Shown here one piece after another: positions 35,661 to 47,300 of a stretch of 64,000 nucleotides of DNA; positions within the stretch are counted from its first letter, which is position 1, and each line of letters begins with the position of its first letter. This DNA comes from Hydrogenimonas cancrithermarum (GTDB lineage Bacteria; Campylobacterota; Campylobacteria; Campylobacterales; Hydrogenimonadaceae): NCBI RefSeq assembly GCF_030296055.1, contig NZ_AP027370.1:2034501-2098500 (forward strand), read 5' to 3'. The notes below the pieces were generated by a model. That model had not been told where the DNA came from. It saw only the letters and a program-made list of their open reading frames with translations, and made no database searches. Made by a program: the position numbers and the translations under genes.

Positions 35661-36451
35661 TGGCAGTCACTATCTCTCCCCTGGCCGTTGTGGAAGAGGG
35701 TGCGCAACTGGGCGTCGACGTGGAGATCGCTCCTTTCGCCTACGTCTCTTCGAAAGCGAAAATAGGCGACCGAACGACGATCGGGCAGTGTGCCAGAATC
35801 GACGGTGACACGACGATCGGCAGCGACTGCCGCATCTTTTCGCATGCCGTTGTCGGTTCGATTCCGCAGGACCTGAAATTCCACGGCGAAGATGTTCGGC
35901 TGATCATAGGCGACCGCAACACGATACGGGAATTTACGCTGCTCAACCCCGGTACCGAAGGGGGTGGCGGTATGACGAAAATCGGTGACGACAACCTTCT
36001 GATGGGGTATGTCCATGTGGCACACGACTGTAGAATCGGTGACCGATGTATCTTTGCCAACGCCGCCACGCTGGCAGGGCATGTCGAAGTGGGCAACGGC
36101 GTCGTCGTTGGCGGGATGACACCGATCCATCAGTTCGTGAAAATCGGAGATCTCGCGATGATCGCCGGCGCGTCGGCACTGAGCCAGGATGTTCCGCCTT
36201 TCTGTCTGGCGGAAGGAAACCGGGCCGTATTGCGGGGGCTCAACCTGACGGGTCTGCGGCGTGCACTTTCGCGCGAGGCCATCAACCCGCTGCGCATCGC
36301 ATACAAAGAGCTTTTCGAACGCGGAAAACCGCTCAAGGAGACGGCGCAAAAGCTGTTGGAAACGAGCGAAAGCGAAGAAGTAAAAAAATTGTGCCGTTTC
36401 GTGCTTGAAACGAAACGGGGCATTCCATATGAGAGGACGATGAATGACTAA
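35660..36451 (+). CDS. lpxA: UDP-N-acetylglucosamine acyltransferase
   Basis: 263 residues. It adds the first 3-hydroxyacyl chain to UDP-GlcNAc, starting lipid A. The left-handed beta-helix is seen as six-residue repeats over about 1-190 and the catalytic His lies in [13 protein letters not shown] near 120. The helical C-terminal domain starts near 195 ([16 protein letters not shown]). It overlaps clpX by 8 bases; fabZ-lpxA share the 3-hydroxyacyl-ACP pool. Confidence 0.97.
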   Translation: MAVTISPLAVVEEGAQLGVDVEIAPFAYVSSKAKIGDRTTIGQCARIDGDTTIGSDCRIFSHAVVGSIPQDLKFHGEDVRLIIGDRNTIREFTLLNPGTEGGGGMTKIGDDNLLMGYVHVAHDCRIGDRCIFANAATLAGHVEVGNGVVVGGMTPIHQFVKIGDLAMIAGASALSQDVPPFCLAEGNRAVLRGLNLTGLRRALSREAINPLRIAYKELFERGKPLKETAQKLLETSESEEVKKLCRFVLETKRGIPYERTMND

Positions 36452-37664
36452 TAGAAGCTGCAGTTTCTGTGGAGCACACGAAAGCGCTGAAAATCCGCTG
36501 CTCGCAGGAAACAATGTCTATATCTGCAAAAACTGTGTCGTATCGGCGTATAAAATTCTTTTCGGTGAAGTCGAAGAGGAAGAAGAGAATATCGACAAGG
36601 AGTTGATGACGCCCAGACAACTGAAAGAGGCACTCGATCAGTATGTCATAGGACAGGAGCGTGCCAAGAGAATTTTTGCCGTAGCGGTTTACAATCACTA
36701 CAAGCGGATATTCAAGCAGAAACTCCTCGAAGACGACGAAACGGAGATCGCCAAATCGAACGTCCTGCTGATCGGGCCCACCGGAAGCGGAAAGACACTG
36801 ATGGCACAGTCGATCGCGAAGTTTCTCGATGTCCCGATCGCCATTGCCGATGCGACGAGCCTTACCGAAGCCGGCTATGTCGGAGAGGATGTCGAAAACA
36901 TCTTGACACGCCTGCTGCAGGCAGCCGATGGCGATGTCAAGAAAGCGGAGCAGGGCATCGTCTTCATCGATGAGGTGGACAAGATTTCGCGCATGAGCGA
37001 AAACCGTTCCATCACACGAGACGTATCGGGAGAGGGTGTCCAGCAGGCGCTTTTGAAGATCATCGAAGGAAGTATCGTCAACATCCCGCCCAAAGGGGGG
37101 CGTAAACATCCGAACCAGGATTTCATCCAGATCGATACCTCCAACATCCTTTTCATATGCGGCGGTGCATTCGACGGACTTTCGGATATCATCAAACGCC
37201 GGCTCGGCGGGAACGTACTCGGTTTCAATCAGGAGAAACGCTCCAAGCGTGACGATGAAGCGGTATTGAGCTTCGTCGAAGCAGACGATCTTGTCGCTTA
37301 CGGCTTGATTCCGGAACTCATCGGCCGACTTCATGTCCTCGCGACGCTCAACGAAATTACCAAAGAGGATATGGTCCGTATCCTTACCGAGCCGAAAAAC
37401 GCCCTTGTCAAGCAGTACAAGAAGCTTTTCGCAATCGATGGGGTGGAACTGACGTTCGAAAAGGCGGCACTCGAGGCGATCGCGGAACTTGCGATCCGGC
37501 GTAAGACGGGTGCACGGGGGCTGCGTTCCATCATTGAAGAGGTGATGGTCGACATTATGTTCGATCTTCCCGAGTTTGCCGGATATGAGATTGTGATCAC
37601 GGAAGATGTGGTCAAAAACGGCGCAAAACCGTTGCGCATCAAAAAAACGAAAAAGAGTGCGTAA
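36444..37664 (+). CDS. clpX: ClpX ATPase, unfoldase of the ClpXP protease
   Basis: 406 residues. The N-terminal zinc finger has its four Cys (CSFC near 5-8 and CKNC near 28-31). The AAA+ core has Walker A GPTGSGKT near 112-119, Walker [12 protein letters not shown] near 172-182, and the pore loop GYVGED near 143-148. It unfolds tagged proteins for ClpP, which is not in the window. The start overlaps lpxA. Confidence 0.98.
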   Translation: MTNRSCSFCGAHESAENPLLAGNNVYICKNCVVSAYKILFGEVEEEEENIDKELMTPRQLKEALDQYVIGQERAKRIFAVAVYNHYKRIFKQKLLEDDETEIAKSNVLLIGPTGSGKTLMAQSIAKFLDVPIAIADATSLTEAGYVGEDVENILTRLLQAADGDVKKAEQGIVFIDEVDKISRMSENRSITRDVSGEGVQQALLKIIEGSIVNIPPKGGRKHPNQDFIQIDTSNILFICGGAFDGLSDIIKRRLGGNVLGFNQEKRSKRDDEAVLSFVEADDLVAYGLIPELIGRLHVLATLNEITKEDMVRILTEPKNALVKQYKKLFAIDGVELTFEKAALEAIAELAIRRKTGARGLRSIIEEVMVDIMFDLPEFAGYEIVITEDVVKNGAKPLRIKKTKKSA

Positions 37665-38699
37665 ATGTTTCTCGATAAACTGATCGGTGTATTTTCGAAC
37701 GATATGGCAATCGACCTGGGCACGGCGAATACACTGGTCCTTGTCAAAGGGGAGGGTATCATCATCAACGAACCTTCCGTCGTCGCGATTCAGAGCGACA
37801 GGATGGGACATGAAAAGGTGCTTGCCGTCGGCCATGAAGCGAAAGAGATGGTGGGTAAGACACCGGGTAATATTCGGGCTGTACGCCCGATGAAAGATGG
37901 CGTCATCGCCGATTTCGACATCACGGAGAAGATGATCCGCTATTTCATCGAAAAAGCGCACCATCGCTCCACGTTCATTCGTCCGCGCATCATCGTCTGT
38001 GTGCCGTTCGGTCTGACGCAGGTCGAACGCAAAGCGGTTCGCGAATCTGCGCTCAGTGCGGGTGCACGGGAAGTCTTTCTGATCGAAGAGCCGATGGCGG
38101 CTGCGATCGGTGCCGGCCTTCCTGTCAAAGAGCCGCACGGGAATCTGGTTGTCGATATCGGTGGCGGTACGACCGAGATAGGGGTCGTTTCGCTCGGTGG
38201 TCTGGTGATCAGCAAATCGATCCGCACCGCCGGTGACAAGATCGACCAGGCGATCGTCGACTATGTCAAACGAAAGTACAACCTTCTTATTGGTGACCGT
38301 GTGGCTGAAGAGATAAAGATCGAGATAGGAAGTGCCCTGCCGCTGACAGAAGAGCGGACGATGATGGTCAATGGCCGCGATCAGGTCAGTGGGCTTTTGA
38401 GTTCTGTGGAGTTGACGAGCGAAGATGCGAGAGAGGCGATCAAAGAGCCGCTCCGCGAAATCGGCGAAGCACTCAAGGATATACTGGAACGGACGCCGCC
38501 CGATCTGGCCGGTGATATCGTGGAAAACGGCATCGTTCTGACTGGGGGAGGGGCTCTGATCCGAATGTTGGACAAATATCTTTCCGATATCGTCAAACTT
38601 CCGGTCTATGTAGCTGAAGAGCCGCTTTTGGCCGTAGCGAAAGGAACCGGACGCGCCCTGGAAGAGATCGATCTTCTCCAGCAGCTTTCGTATGACTAG
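37665..38699 (+). CDS. mreB: Rod-shape-determining actin homologue MreB
   Basis: 344 residues. It polymerises along the inner face of the cytoplasmic membrane and guides wall synthesis. Actin-family phosphate and ADP motifs are intact: [11 protein letters not shown] near 16-26, [14 protein letters not shown] near 162-175 and VLTGGGALI near 290-298. It begins immediately after the clpX stop and overlaps mreC, the usual MreBC order. Confidence 0.98.
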   Translation: MFLDKLIGVFSNDMAIDLGTANTLVLVKGEGIIINEPSVVAIQSDRMGHEKVLAVGHEAKEMVGKTPGNIRAVRPMKDGVIADFDITEKMIRYFIEKAHHRSTFIRPRIIVCVPFGLTQVERKAVRESALSAGAREVFLIEEPMAAAIGAGLPVKEPHGNLVVDIGGGTTEIGVVSLGGLVISKSIRTAGDKIDQAIVDYVKRKYNLLIGDRVAEEIKIEIGSALPLTEERTMMVNGRDQVSGLLSSVELTSEDAREAIKEPLREIGEALKDILERTPPDLAGDIVENGIVLTGGGALIRMLDKYLSDIVKLPVYVAEEPLLAVAKGTGRALEEIDLLQQLSYD

Positions 38700-39459
38700 A
38701 TTTTACGGAAGAAAACTCTCTTTTTTCCTGCTTCTTGTGATTGTAGGGGGGCTGATCCTCTACAATCCTGCGATACGAACACTTTTTACAGCCTTTTCAA
38801 CCACCATCCAGTCACTCTATTTCGACACGAAACACTCCGTTGAAGAGGCGATCGAACACCATTTTTTTCAAAGCAAAACCATCGAAAGGCTCCGCCGGCG
38901 GGAAATCGGACTTGAAAAAGAGCTGCTAGGGTGCCGTCAGGATGCGCGAAAATATTATGCAATTATCGAAGAGCTGGGCATAAGGCCGGACAACAATGCG
39001 ACATTCATTCCAGTTCCTTCGCTGGGGTATGCATTGTTGGGGAACTTTCAGCAGATCTGGCTCAGGCGTTTCGAACGGTACGACCCGTCGAAGAATTATG
39101 GCGTTGTGCGCAATGGTTTCGCCATCGGTATCGTTGTGGAACAGAAGGGCCGGCCTCTGATGATACTGGCAGGCGATCCCTCGTGCAATTTTGCAGTGTA
39201 TATCGGAGACAACCGTGCACCGGGCATTGCGATGGGGCTCGATGCCCGTCATATGGTCGTCAAATATATTCCGGAGTGGATGAAACTCGAAATCGGAGAC
39301 GAAGTGTTCACAAGTGGTCTCGACCGGATTTTTCCGCTTGGCTTACCTGTCGGACGGGTTCTCTCTTTGGAAAAGATGCAGGGGTTCAAAAATGCGAAAA
39401 TCGAACTTTTCGGAGATACGCTCCACCCGGATTACGTATGGATCGTCGACAAACGGTAG
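38692..39459 (+). CDS. mreC: Rod-shape-determining protein MreC
   Basis: 255 residues. One N-terminal membrane helix (about 9-27), a coiled coil at about 40-90 and a periplasmic beta-barrel domain to the end, with [17 protein letters not shown] and [20 protein letters not shown] motifs of the family. It links MreB to the periplasmic wall machinery. It overlaps mreB by 8 bases; mreD is not next to it. Confidence 0.95.
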   Translation: MTRFYGRKLSFFLLLVIVGGLILYNPAIRTLFTAFSTTIQSLYFDTKHSVEEAIEHHFFQSKTIERLRRREIGLEKELLGCRQDARKYYAIIEELGIRPDNNATFIPVPSLGYALLGNFQQIWLRRFERYDPSKNYGVVRNGFAIGIVVEQKGRPLMILAGDPSCNFAVYIGDNRAPGIAMGLDARHMVVKYIPEWMKLEIGDEVFTSGLDRIFPLGLPVGRVLSLEKMQGFKNAKIELFGDTLHPDYVWIVDKR

Positions 39460-39542
39460 AGAGAATGTTCTGCTCTTTTATTGACCATGTTTTAAGACCT
39501 TTTTTTGTAAAATAGAAAAATTTCTCCAAGGAGTGCGCTTTA

Positions 39543-42500
39543 ATGCCAAAACGTGATGATATTCAGACGATTCTGCTGATCGGATCGGGACCGATCGTCA
39601 TTGGCCAGGCCTGTGAATTCGACTACTCCGGGACCCAGGCTGCCAAAACACTCAAAGAATTGGGTTACCGTGTCGTACTGATCAACTCCAATCCCGCAAC
39701 GATTATGACGGACCCCGAGTTTGCCGACAGAACCTACATCGAACCGATCAATGAAGAGGTGATCGCCAAAATCATCGAAAAAGAGGGGGTCGATGCGATT
39801 CTCCCGACGATGGGAGGACAGACGGCACTCAATGTCGCGATGAGCATGCACGAAAAGGGAATGCTCGAAGGGATCGAATTTCTTGGTGCCAACCCCGAAG
39901 CGATCAAGAAAGGGGAGGACCGCCAGGCTTTCAAAGAGGCGATGATAAGAATAGGCATGGATCTTCCGAAGAGTCAATATGCCTATTCGATGGAGGAGGC
40001 GATGAACGCGGCGGAAAATATCGGTTTTCCGCTCATCATTCGTGCATCCTATACCCTCGCCGGAGGCGGCAGCGGCGTGGCTTACAACATCGATGAGTTC
40101 AAAGCCCTTGCAGCGGCGGGTCTCGAGGCGAGCCCCATCAGTGAAATTTTGATCGAAGAGAGTCTTCTGGGGTGGAAAGAGTACGAGATGGAGGTGATCC
40201 GTGACAGAGCGGACAACTGTATCATCGTCTGCTCCATCGAGAACCTCGACCCCATGGGGGTTCATACCGGTGACTCGATCACCGTGGCACCTGCATTGAC
40301 GTTGACGGACAAAGAGTATCAGCGCATGCGTGACGCAAGCTTCAAAATCCTGCGGGAAATCGGTGTCGATACGGGGGGGTCGAACGTACAGTTTTCAGTC
40401 AATCCTGAAACAGGCCGTATGATCGTCATCGAGATGAACCCGCGTGTCAGCCGCTCTTCGGCACTGGCATCGAAAGCGACGGGATATCCGATCGCGAAAG
40501 TGGCGACGCTTCTCGCCGTAGGGTATACACTCGACGAGATCAAAAACGATATTACCGGAACACCGGCGAGTTTCGAACCCGTTATCGACTACATCGTCAC
40601 GAAGATTCCGCGTTTTACCTTCGAAAAATTTCCACAGGCGGATTCCACGCTGACCACATCGATGAAGAGTGTCGGAGAGGTGATGGCGATCGGACGGACT
40701 TTCAAAGAGTCGGTTCAAAAAGCGCTCTGTTCGCTCGAGACGGGTCTTGTCGGGTTCGATCCGGTAAGCTGTGACGAAGAGACGCTTCGCCGCGAGATAC
40801 GCCGTCCAAACGAAAAAAGACTCCTTTATGTGGCACAGGCATTCAGAGAGGGTTACGGTGTCGAGGATCTCTTCGAACTCAGTAAAATCGACCCTTGGTT
40901 CCTACGGCAGATCAAACAGATCGTAGATCTGGAAAAGCGGATCGATATCGCGATACTGCAGAATCCCACGCTGCTTCGTAGCGTCAAAGCAGACGGTTAC
41001 AGCGATGCGATGATCGCCAGGATCATCAATGAAAAAGAGCACATGGATCTCAGTGAAAACGACATCTACGCCGCACGCAAAAAGTATGGGATCGAACTCG
41101 AATATCACGAAGTCGACACGTGTGCCGCCGAATTCAAAGCGCTCACCCCGTATCTCTATTCGTCGACCAATATTATGAAACTGCCGGATAATCCAAAATC
41201 CGAAGTCCAAAATCAAAAATCGAAAGAGAAGGTTTTGATCATCGGTGGCGGTCCAAACCGAATTGGTCAGGGGATTGAATTCGACTACTGCTGCGTGCAT
41301 GCCGCTTTCGCACTCGAAGATATGAATATCACTTCCATCATGTACAACTGCAACCCGGAAACTGTTTCGACCGATTATGACACAAGCGACATTCTCTATT
41401 TCGACCCGATCGATTTTGAGCATGTTCGAAACGTTATCGAGACCGAAAACCCCGACGGTATTATCGTCCACTTCGGCGGACAGACGCCGCTGAAGCTGGC
41501 AAAAAAGATCACTTCCATCGGCGGGAAGATCATCGGAACCAGTGCGAAGGTGATCGATGAAGCGGAAGACAGAGAGAAATTTTCCACCTTTATCGAGAAA
41601 CTTGGACTGAAGCAGCCGGAAAACGGTACGGCGTTCACCAAAGAGGAAGCGTTTGCGATTGCATCGCGCATCGGATATCCTGTGCTTGTGCGGCCGAGTT
41701 ACGTGCTGGGTGGCCGGGCGATGCGAACCGTCTACAACGAAGATGAGTTACGCGCCTATATGGATGAAGCGGTCAGTGTGAGCAACGAGTCTCCTGTTCT
41801 GATCGACAAATTCCTCGACCATGCCATCGAACTCGACGTCGATGCTATCAGTGATGGCAAAGAGGTCTATATCGGTTCGATTATGCAGCATATCGAAGAG
41901 GCCGGAATTCACTCGGGCGACAGCGCCTGTTCGCTTCCAACCGTCTCGATCAGCGACAAACTGGTCAAAGATGTCGAAAATCAGACCAAGGCGATCGCGC
42001 TTGGACTGGGTGTGAAAGGTTTGCTGAATATTCAGTATGCGATTTTCCGGGACGAAGTCTATCTCATCGAAGTGAACCCCCGAGCGAGCCGTACGGTGCC
42101 GTTCGTTTCCAAAGCGACAGGCGTGCCCCTTGCAAAGGTGGCGACACGTGTCATGGTCAGGGGCGATTTGCGAGAAGCGTTGAAGTACTATGATACATTC
42201 GGGGTCGTTATCGACGATGGAAACGTCCTCAAACCGAAACTAAAAAACCATATCGCCGTCAAAGAGGCGGTTTTCCCTTTCAGCAAACTGACGGGTTCGG
42301 ACCTGATCCTCGGGCCTGAAATGAAGTCCACAGGTGAGGTGATGGGTATCAGCAGATCGTTTGGTATCTCTTTCGCGAAAAGCCAGTTTGCATCCAAAAA
42401 CCGTATACCGACATCGGGTACCATCTTTATGTCGCTTACCGATCACGATAAAAGCGAAGCCGGCGTGATCGGGAAAATGTTTACCGACCTTGGCTTCAAA

Positions 42501-42815
42501 ATCGTCGCGACATCCGGTACACACAAAGTCCTTTCCGAAGCCGGCGTCGTCTCGGAAGTCGTTCTAAAAATCTCGGAAGGGCGTCCCAATGTCGAGGATC
42601 TTCTCAAAAACGGGGATATCGACATGGCTCTCAACACTTCCGACAACAAATCGAGCAAAGATGACGCCAAGCGTATCCGTCAGGCTGTTTTACGTTTCAA
42701 TGTCCCCTATTTCACGACACTTGCCGCAGCCCGCGCGTCGGCAGCTGCGATCCGCGAGATCAGAAACGACGGAGCTCTCGATCCGAAAGCTTTGCAGGAC
42801 TATCTTACCGAGTGA
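39543..42815 (+). CDS. carB: Carbamoyl-phosphate synthase large subunit
   Basis: 1090 residues (E. coli 1073). It makes carbamoyl phosphate from bicarbonate, ammonia and two ATP for arginine and pyrimidines. The two synthetase halves start with [20 protein letters not shown] near 11-30 and [19 protein letters not shown] near 567-585; each has its ATP-grasp motifs, and the C-terminal regulatory domain starts near 950. Between the halves, at about 550-562, is a short low-complexity linker rich in Lys, Ser, Gln and Asn. A ribosome site AAGGAG and a TAAAAT box precede it; the small subunit gene is not in the window. Its TGA overlaps the next ATG. Confidence 0.98.
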   Translation: MPKRDDIQTILLIGSGPIVIGQACEFDYSGTQAAKTLKELGYRVVLINSNPATIMTDPEFADRTYIEPINEEVIAKIIEKEGVDAILPTMGGQTALNVAMSMHEKGMLEGIEFLGANPEAIKKGEDRQAFKEAMIRIGMDLPKSQYAYSMEEAMNAAENIGFPLIIRASYTLAGGGSGVAYNIDEFKALAAAGLEASPISEILIEESLLGWKEYEMEVIRDRADNCIIVCSIENLDPMGVHTGDSITVAPALTLTDKEYQRMRDASFKILREIGVDTGGSNVQFSVNPETGRMIVIEMNPRVSRSSALASKATGYPIAKVATLLAVGYTLDEIKNDITGTPASFEPVIDYIVTKIPRFTFEKFPQADSTLTTSMKSVGEVMAIGRTFKESVQKALCSLETGLVGFDPVSCDEETLRREIRRPNEKRLLYVAQAFREGYGVEDLFELSKIDPWFLRQIKQIVDLEKRIDIAILQNPTLLRSVKADGYSDAMIARIINEKEHMDLSENDIYAARKKYGIELEYHEVDTCAAEFKALTPYLYSSTNIMKLPDNPKSEVQNQKSKEKVLIIGGGPNRIGQGIEFDYCCVHAAFALEDMNITSIMYNCNPETVSTDYDTSDILYFDPIDFEHVRNVIETENPDGIIVHFGGQTPLKLAKKITSIGGKIIGTSAKVIDEAEDREKFSTFIEKLGLKQPENGTAFTKEEAFAIASRIGYPVLVRPSYVLGGRAMRTVYNEDELRAYMDEAVSVSNESPVLIDKFLDHAIELDVDAISDGKEVYIGSIMQHIEEAGIHSGDSACSLPTVSISDKLVKDVENQTKAIALGLGVKGLLNIQYAIFRDEVYLIEVNPRASRTVPFVSKATGVPLAKVATRVMVRGDLREALKYYDTFGVVIDDGNVLKPKLKNHIAVKEAVFPFSKLTGSDLILGPEMKSTGEVMGISRSFGISFAKSQFASKNRIPTSGTIFMSLTDHDKSEAGVIGKMFTDLGFKIVATSGTHKVLSEAGVVSEVVLKISEGRPNVEDLLKNGDIDMALNTSDNKSSKDDAKRIRQAVLRFNVPYFTTLAAARASAAAIREIRNDGALDPKALQDYLTE

Positions 42816-43252
42816 TGCACCGCGACCTCGTCTATCTGGTTCAAACCGATACGACGGCGGGATTTCTCTCCTGTTCCGCCGAACGGCTCGCCCTCATCAA
42901 GGAGCGGCCGCGGCGAAAGCCCTTTCTCAAAGCGCTGGCCCATTTCAGCGACATTCAAAATATCGGAAGGGTTCCCGCGATTCATCGAGCTATGGTTCGC
43001 AGAAGCAAAAAACGCTCTTTTATTCTTCCCAACGGAGAATCGTTTCGTGTCGTTCATGAGCGGCACAAAGCCTTCATCGAAAAGTTTGGATGGTGTTTTA
43101 CGACCTCTGCGAACAGGCACGGGGAATCGTTCGACGAAGCGTATGCAAGAAAAATGTGTGACGTTGTGGTAGAATCTATAGAAGGGTTCAGCGCCAAAGA
43201 GCCTTCTGGCATATGGCGTCTCCACAGAACCGGAAAGGTGAAGATTCGATGA
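42815..43252 (+). CDS. Short Sua5/YrdC-type protein
   Basis: 145 residues. The start LVYLVQTDTTAGFLS and then KERPRRKPFL match the YrdC/Sua5 beginning (nucleotide site and K-x-R-x-x-K-P motif), and FTTSANRHGE near 109 matches the later TSAN motif. Full YrdC proteins are about 190 residues or more, so it is a shortened member. YrdC makes threonylcarbamoyl-AMP for tRNA t6A; whether this short form is the active enzyme or a divergent paralogue cannot be told here. It overlaps carB (TGATG) and the next gene (ATGA). Confidence 0.75.
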   Translation: MHRDLVYLVQTDTTAGFLSCSAERLALIKERPRRKPFLKALAHFSDIQNIGRVPAIHRAMVRRSKKRSFILPNGESFRVVHERHKAFIEKFGWCFTTSANRHGESFDEAYARKMCDVVVESIEGFSAKEPSGIWRLHRTGKVKIR

Positions 43253-43698
43253 TGAACCGGCTGTTGACGATCTTTTTTTTCGGTACACTCTTCTGGATGG
43301 CGTTCGATTTTATATTTTATGCCGGATTGATGGTCAACTATATCGAGGCACACGGTATTCCGATCTTTTTTAACGAGTTTTTCACGGATACACAATATTG
43401 GTGGCTGTGGATCATAGGAATTTCCCTTTATGGAACCATCTTCCTCGTAAAAAACAAAACACGGGAGAAGATACTGTTTTTTCTACTCTCGTGTATGCTC
43501 GCGGCTATTCCATGGATTCCGGATTTTGGAGAACAGATTGGTCGGGCGATTTTTTCGAAAGAGAATGTGGCATACCGTTTCGACAATGTTTTGGTCAAAA
43601 ATGCCACGCTGCTCTACAGCGGAAGGGGTTACGATTATGTCGTTATACCGGGAAACGACAGGACGCTTCGTTACCTCTCCTCCAAGCGGGTGAAATAA
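43249..43698 (+). CDS. Membrane protein of unknown function
   Basis: 149 residues with a good AAAGGTG ribosome site 8 bases before the ATG. There are three likely membrane helices at about 4-28, 51-70 and 75-93, with aromatic-rich loops, then a basic C-terminal half ending in SKRVK. No family is recognised. It overlaps the YrdC-like gene by 4 bases and converges on the PAS gene. Confidence 0.7.
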   Translation: MMNRLLTIFFFGTLFWMAFDFIFYAGLMVNYIEAHGIPIFFNEFFTDTQYWWLWIIGISLYGTIFLVKNKTREKILFFLLSCMLAAIPWIPDFGEQIGRAIFSKENVAYRFDNVLVKNATLLYSGRGYDYVVIPGNDRTLRYLSSKRVK

Positions 43699-43701
43699 CC
43701 G

Positions 43702-44154
43702 TTATCTTTCGTTTTCGAGCATCTGTCGATACTCCAGCTCGATTTTTTTGATCATGTTTCTGTCCGGTACTTTCCGTCCGGCGATGTACCCTACGATATT
43801 GCCTTCATTGTCGAATTTCGGTTTGATCCATACGATAACCCAGTAGTATTTTCCGTCTTTGCGCATGTTCTTGACATACCCTTCCCACATTTCACCGCGT
43901 TTTATCGTCTCCCACATCTTTTCGAATGCGGCTTTTGGCATGTCGGGATGGCGATTGATGCTGTGAGGCGTTCCGATGAGCTCCTCTTTCGAGTAGACCG
44001 TCATCTCCCGAAATTTTCGGTTGGCGTAGGTGATGATGCCGGCCGTATCGGTTTCGGTGATCATCACGCCTCCTTCGAAAAAGACCTCCTCATTGACCGG
44101 ATCCGGTTTCGCGATGCTCGCTCCGTTTTTTATATTTTTGATTGTTTTTCCCAT
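43702..44154 (-). CDS. Single PAS-domain protein (Aer-like PAS)
   Basis: 150 residues: a short polar N-terminus and one PAS domain at about 30-135 with VMITETDTAGIITYANRKF, then MTVYSKEELIGTPHSINRHPDMP, the signature of the redox PAS of Aer-type energy sensors, which bind FAD or haem. There is no output domain, so it must act through a partner. It lies divergent from metH with a TATAAT box at 44178-44183. Confidence 0.85.
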   Translation of the reverse strand: MGKTIKNIKNGASIAKPDPVNEEVFFEGGVMITETDTAGIITYANRKFREMTVYSKEELIGTPHSINRHPDMPKAAFEKMWETIKRGEMWEGYVKNMRKDGKYYWVIVWIKPKFDNEGNIVGYIAGRKVPDRNMIKKIELEYRQMLENER

Positions 44155-44224
44155 ATCTGCGGCCTTACTTGGAAGAAATTATAGGAATCATAGCATTGTG
44201 AGAGTAAAATAAAGCTAATAGACT

Positions 44225-44307
44225 TTTTGCATAACCTCTCTTCGGCCGATGGGTGATATCGACCGAGAGGCCATGCAAGATGTCTTGTATCTTACCTGTC
44301 GACATGG
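44225..44307 (+). ncRNA. Structured leader of metH, candidate riboswitch
   Basis: The plus strand folds into a strong hairpin at 44227-44278: TTGCAT/ATGCAA, a small internal loop, CCTCTC/GAGAGG, a bulge, GG/CC, and CGAT/ATCG around a 7-base loop. The 3' half can instead join a second fold: CCATG (44271-44275) with CATGG (44303-44307) enclosing CAAGA/TCTTG (44276-44280 and 44283-44287). The two cannot exist together, as expected of a switch. It is 40 bases before the metH ribosome site. It does not match the cobalamin, SAM-I, SAM-II or SAH consensus I know. Ligand unknown. Confidence 0.5.
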
Positions 44308-44345
44308 ATAGATGGGAACAGATAATTAAAACGAAGGAAAGCAGT

Positions 44346-47300
44346 TTGGTTGCAGCTGATAAAATCAAAGAGTTGATGGAGGAGAAAATCCTCGTCATCG
44401 ACGGGGCGATGGGGACACAGATCCAGTCGATGGAGATTCCCGACGAGGCATGGGAAGGAAAAGAGGGATGCAATGAGCTGCTTAATGCCACGGCCCCCGA
44501 GTTGATACGCCGTATCCATGAACGCTACGCGATGTCGGGTGCGGACCTGATCAAGACCAATACCTTCGGCGCTATGGACTGGGTTCTGGACGAGTATCAA
44601 ATCGGCGACCGGGCGTACGAGCTGAGCAAAAAGGGATGTGAACTGGTCAAGTCGGTCTGTGAGCAGTACAGCACGCCCGATAAGCCGCGTTTCTGTCTCG
44701 GATCGATCGGGCCCGGGACGAAACTGCCGTCTCTGAAACATATCGAGTATGATGAAATGTATGCCGGCTACTATGAGATGGCCGAGGGGATGATCGACGG
44801 TGGTGTCGACATCTTTTTGCTCGAGACGTGCCAAGATCCGCTACAGATCAAAGCGGCGCTGCACGCCTGTCAGGATGCAGCGAAAGAGAAGGGTGTCCGG
44901 ATTCCGGTTATGGTCTCGGTGACGATTGAACTGAGCGGGTCGATGCTGATTGGTACCGATGCCGGGACGATCGCGACGATCATGGAGCCGTTCGAGATCC
45001 TCTCTTTGGGATTCAATTGCGGCACGGGGCCGGAACAGGTCGAAAAGCATGTCAAAACCCTCTCGCAGCTTTGGCACAAGCCGATCTCCGTCCATGCAAA
45101 TGCAGGCCTTCCGCAAAACCGTGGTGGTTACACCTATTATCCGATGGGGCCCGAAGAGTTCAGCGCACTGCAAAAGAGTTTCACAAAGTATGACGGCGTT
45201 ACCTTTCTGGGCGGTTGCTGCGGAACGACGCCGCAGCATATCAAGGCGCTTTGCGATGCCGTCGAAGGAGTGAAGCCACGGCCGGCTTCCGGAAGCCATC
45301 CCGCTTCGCTCGCCTCGCTTTTCAACTCCGTTCCCCTCATGCAGGATCCGCCGCCCCTACTGATCGGCGAACGCTCCAACGCCACCGGTTCCAAAGCCTT
45401 TCGCGAATTGCTTTTGGCGGAAGATTATGAAGGCACACTCACGGTCGGACAGCAGCAGGTACGTGCTGGTGCCCATGTACTCGACGTTTCCGTCGGATTC
45501 GCCGGCCGAGACGAAACAAAAGATATGCACGAGGTGATCAGCCTCTATGCGCAGAAGATACCGCTACCGCTGATGCCTGACTCGACCCAGGTCAAAGGGC
45601 TGGAGACGGCACTCAAGTGCATCGGAGGCAAACCGATCCTCAATTCGGTCAACCTCGAAGACGGTATCGAGAAGTTCGATGCCGTCTGCCGGCTCGCCAA
45701 ACGCTATGGTGCATCGCTGGTCTGTCTGACGATCGACGAGACAGGGATGGCCAAAACGGTGGAACGCAAGCTCGAAGTGGCGGAGCGCATCTACAAACTG
45801 GCGACCGAAAAACACGGTATCAGGGCTGAAGACCTGGTCTTCGATGTTTTGACATTCACCGTCGGATCGGGGGATGAAGAGTACCGCGACGCGGCGGTTC
45901 AGACGATCGAGGCGATCCGCGAACTGCGCCGCAGGCACCCTGAAGTCGGTGCGACGCTGGGCCTCTCGAATATCTCCTTTGGGCTCGACAAAGATGCAAG
46001 GCCCTATCTGAACTCGGTCTTTTTGCACCACTGTCTGGAGGCGGGACTGACGTCCGTCATCATCAATGTCAAGCATATCATTCCGATGAACCGTATCAGC
46101 AAAGAGGATCGCAAAGTGTGCGAAGACCTTCTCTTCGACAATCGGGAGGAGGGGGACCCGCTCTTCAAGTTTATCGAACACTTCAGTAAAAAAGAGGCGG
46201 TCGACCAGGGGGCGGAGGATGAAGCCTATCTGAAGATGAGCGATGAGGAGAAGATCCACAAACTGCTGCTCGACGGCGACAAAGACCGGATGATCCCACT
46301 GGTGGAGGAGGTGCGCCACCGTATCGCGCCAGAAAAAATCGTCAACGAGATTCTAATCGAAGCGATGAAGGTGGTAGGAGAGCTTTTCGGAAGCGGCCAG
46401 ATGCAGCTGCCGTTCGTTCTTCAAAGCGCCGAAACGATGAAGGCGGCGGTGGATCACCTGAACCCTTATCTTCCGAAAAAAGAGAAGGCGAGCGATACGA
46501 CACTGGTGCTCGGCACCGTCAAAGGGGATGTGCACGACGTCGGCAAGAACCTGGTAGACATCATCCTCACCAACAACGGCTTCAAAGTGGTCAATCTCGG
46601 TATCAAGGTGGAACTGGAGCAGTTTCTGGAGGCGGCGAAAGAGTACAACGCCGACGCGATCGGCTTCAGCGGCCTACTGGTCAAATCGACGCAGGTGATG
46701 AAGGAGAATCTCGAACTGATGAGAGAGAAAGGAGTCGATATCCCGATTCTCATGGGCGGCGCCGCACTGACCAAAGGGTTCGTCGATGACTACTGCCGGC
46801 CGATCTACAAAGGGCCCATCTTCTATTGTCGCGACGCATTCGACGGTGTCATCGCAATGAGCCGCATCGAGGAGGGGAATTTCGATACGCGGCTTGCCAG
46901 CGATGGCAAAGAGGAGGAAGAGATTGCCGTACCGAAGAAGAAGGAGGTGGTCATTCCGCCTCTGGAAGAGATTCCGATGCCCTCGCGCGAAGTCAAAGTA
47001 CCGGTACCGCCGTTCTGGGGACGCCGTGTCATGACCAAAGCCGACTTCGACCCGGCGATCGCTTTCGAGTGGCTCAACCATCGCATTCTCTTCAAGTCGC
47101 GCTGGGGCTACCGCTCCAAAGGGATGACGAAAGAGGCATACGAGAAGCAGCTCGACGAGGTGGTGCGCCCGGCCTACGAGCGGCTCAAGGCGCAATTTTT
47201 GGACGAAGGGCTCTTCGAGCCAACGATCATCTACGGCTACTATCCGTGCCGTGGCGACGACACGACGCTGCTGGTATTCGATGAAAGCGAAGGATGGAGC

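Noticed and set aside
36333-38138. 601-codon open frame opposite lpxA, clpX and mreB
   Set aside because: It spans three conserved genes on the other strand and has no family features.
44204-44345. Known riboswitch (cobalamin, SAM-I, SAM-II, SAH) upstream of metH
   Set aside because: None of the fixed sequence blocks of these classes as I know them is present; only the structure is suggestive, so no class name was given.
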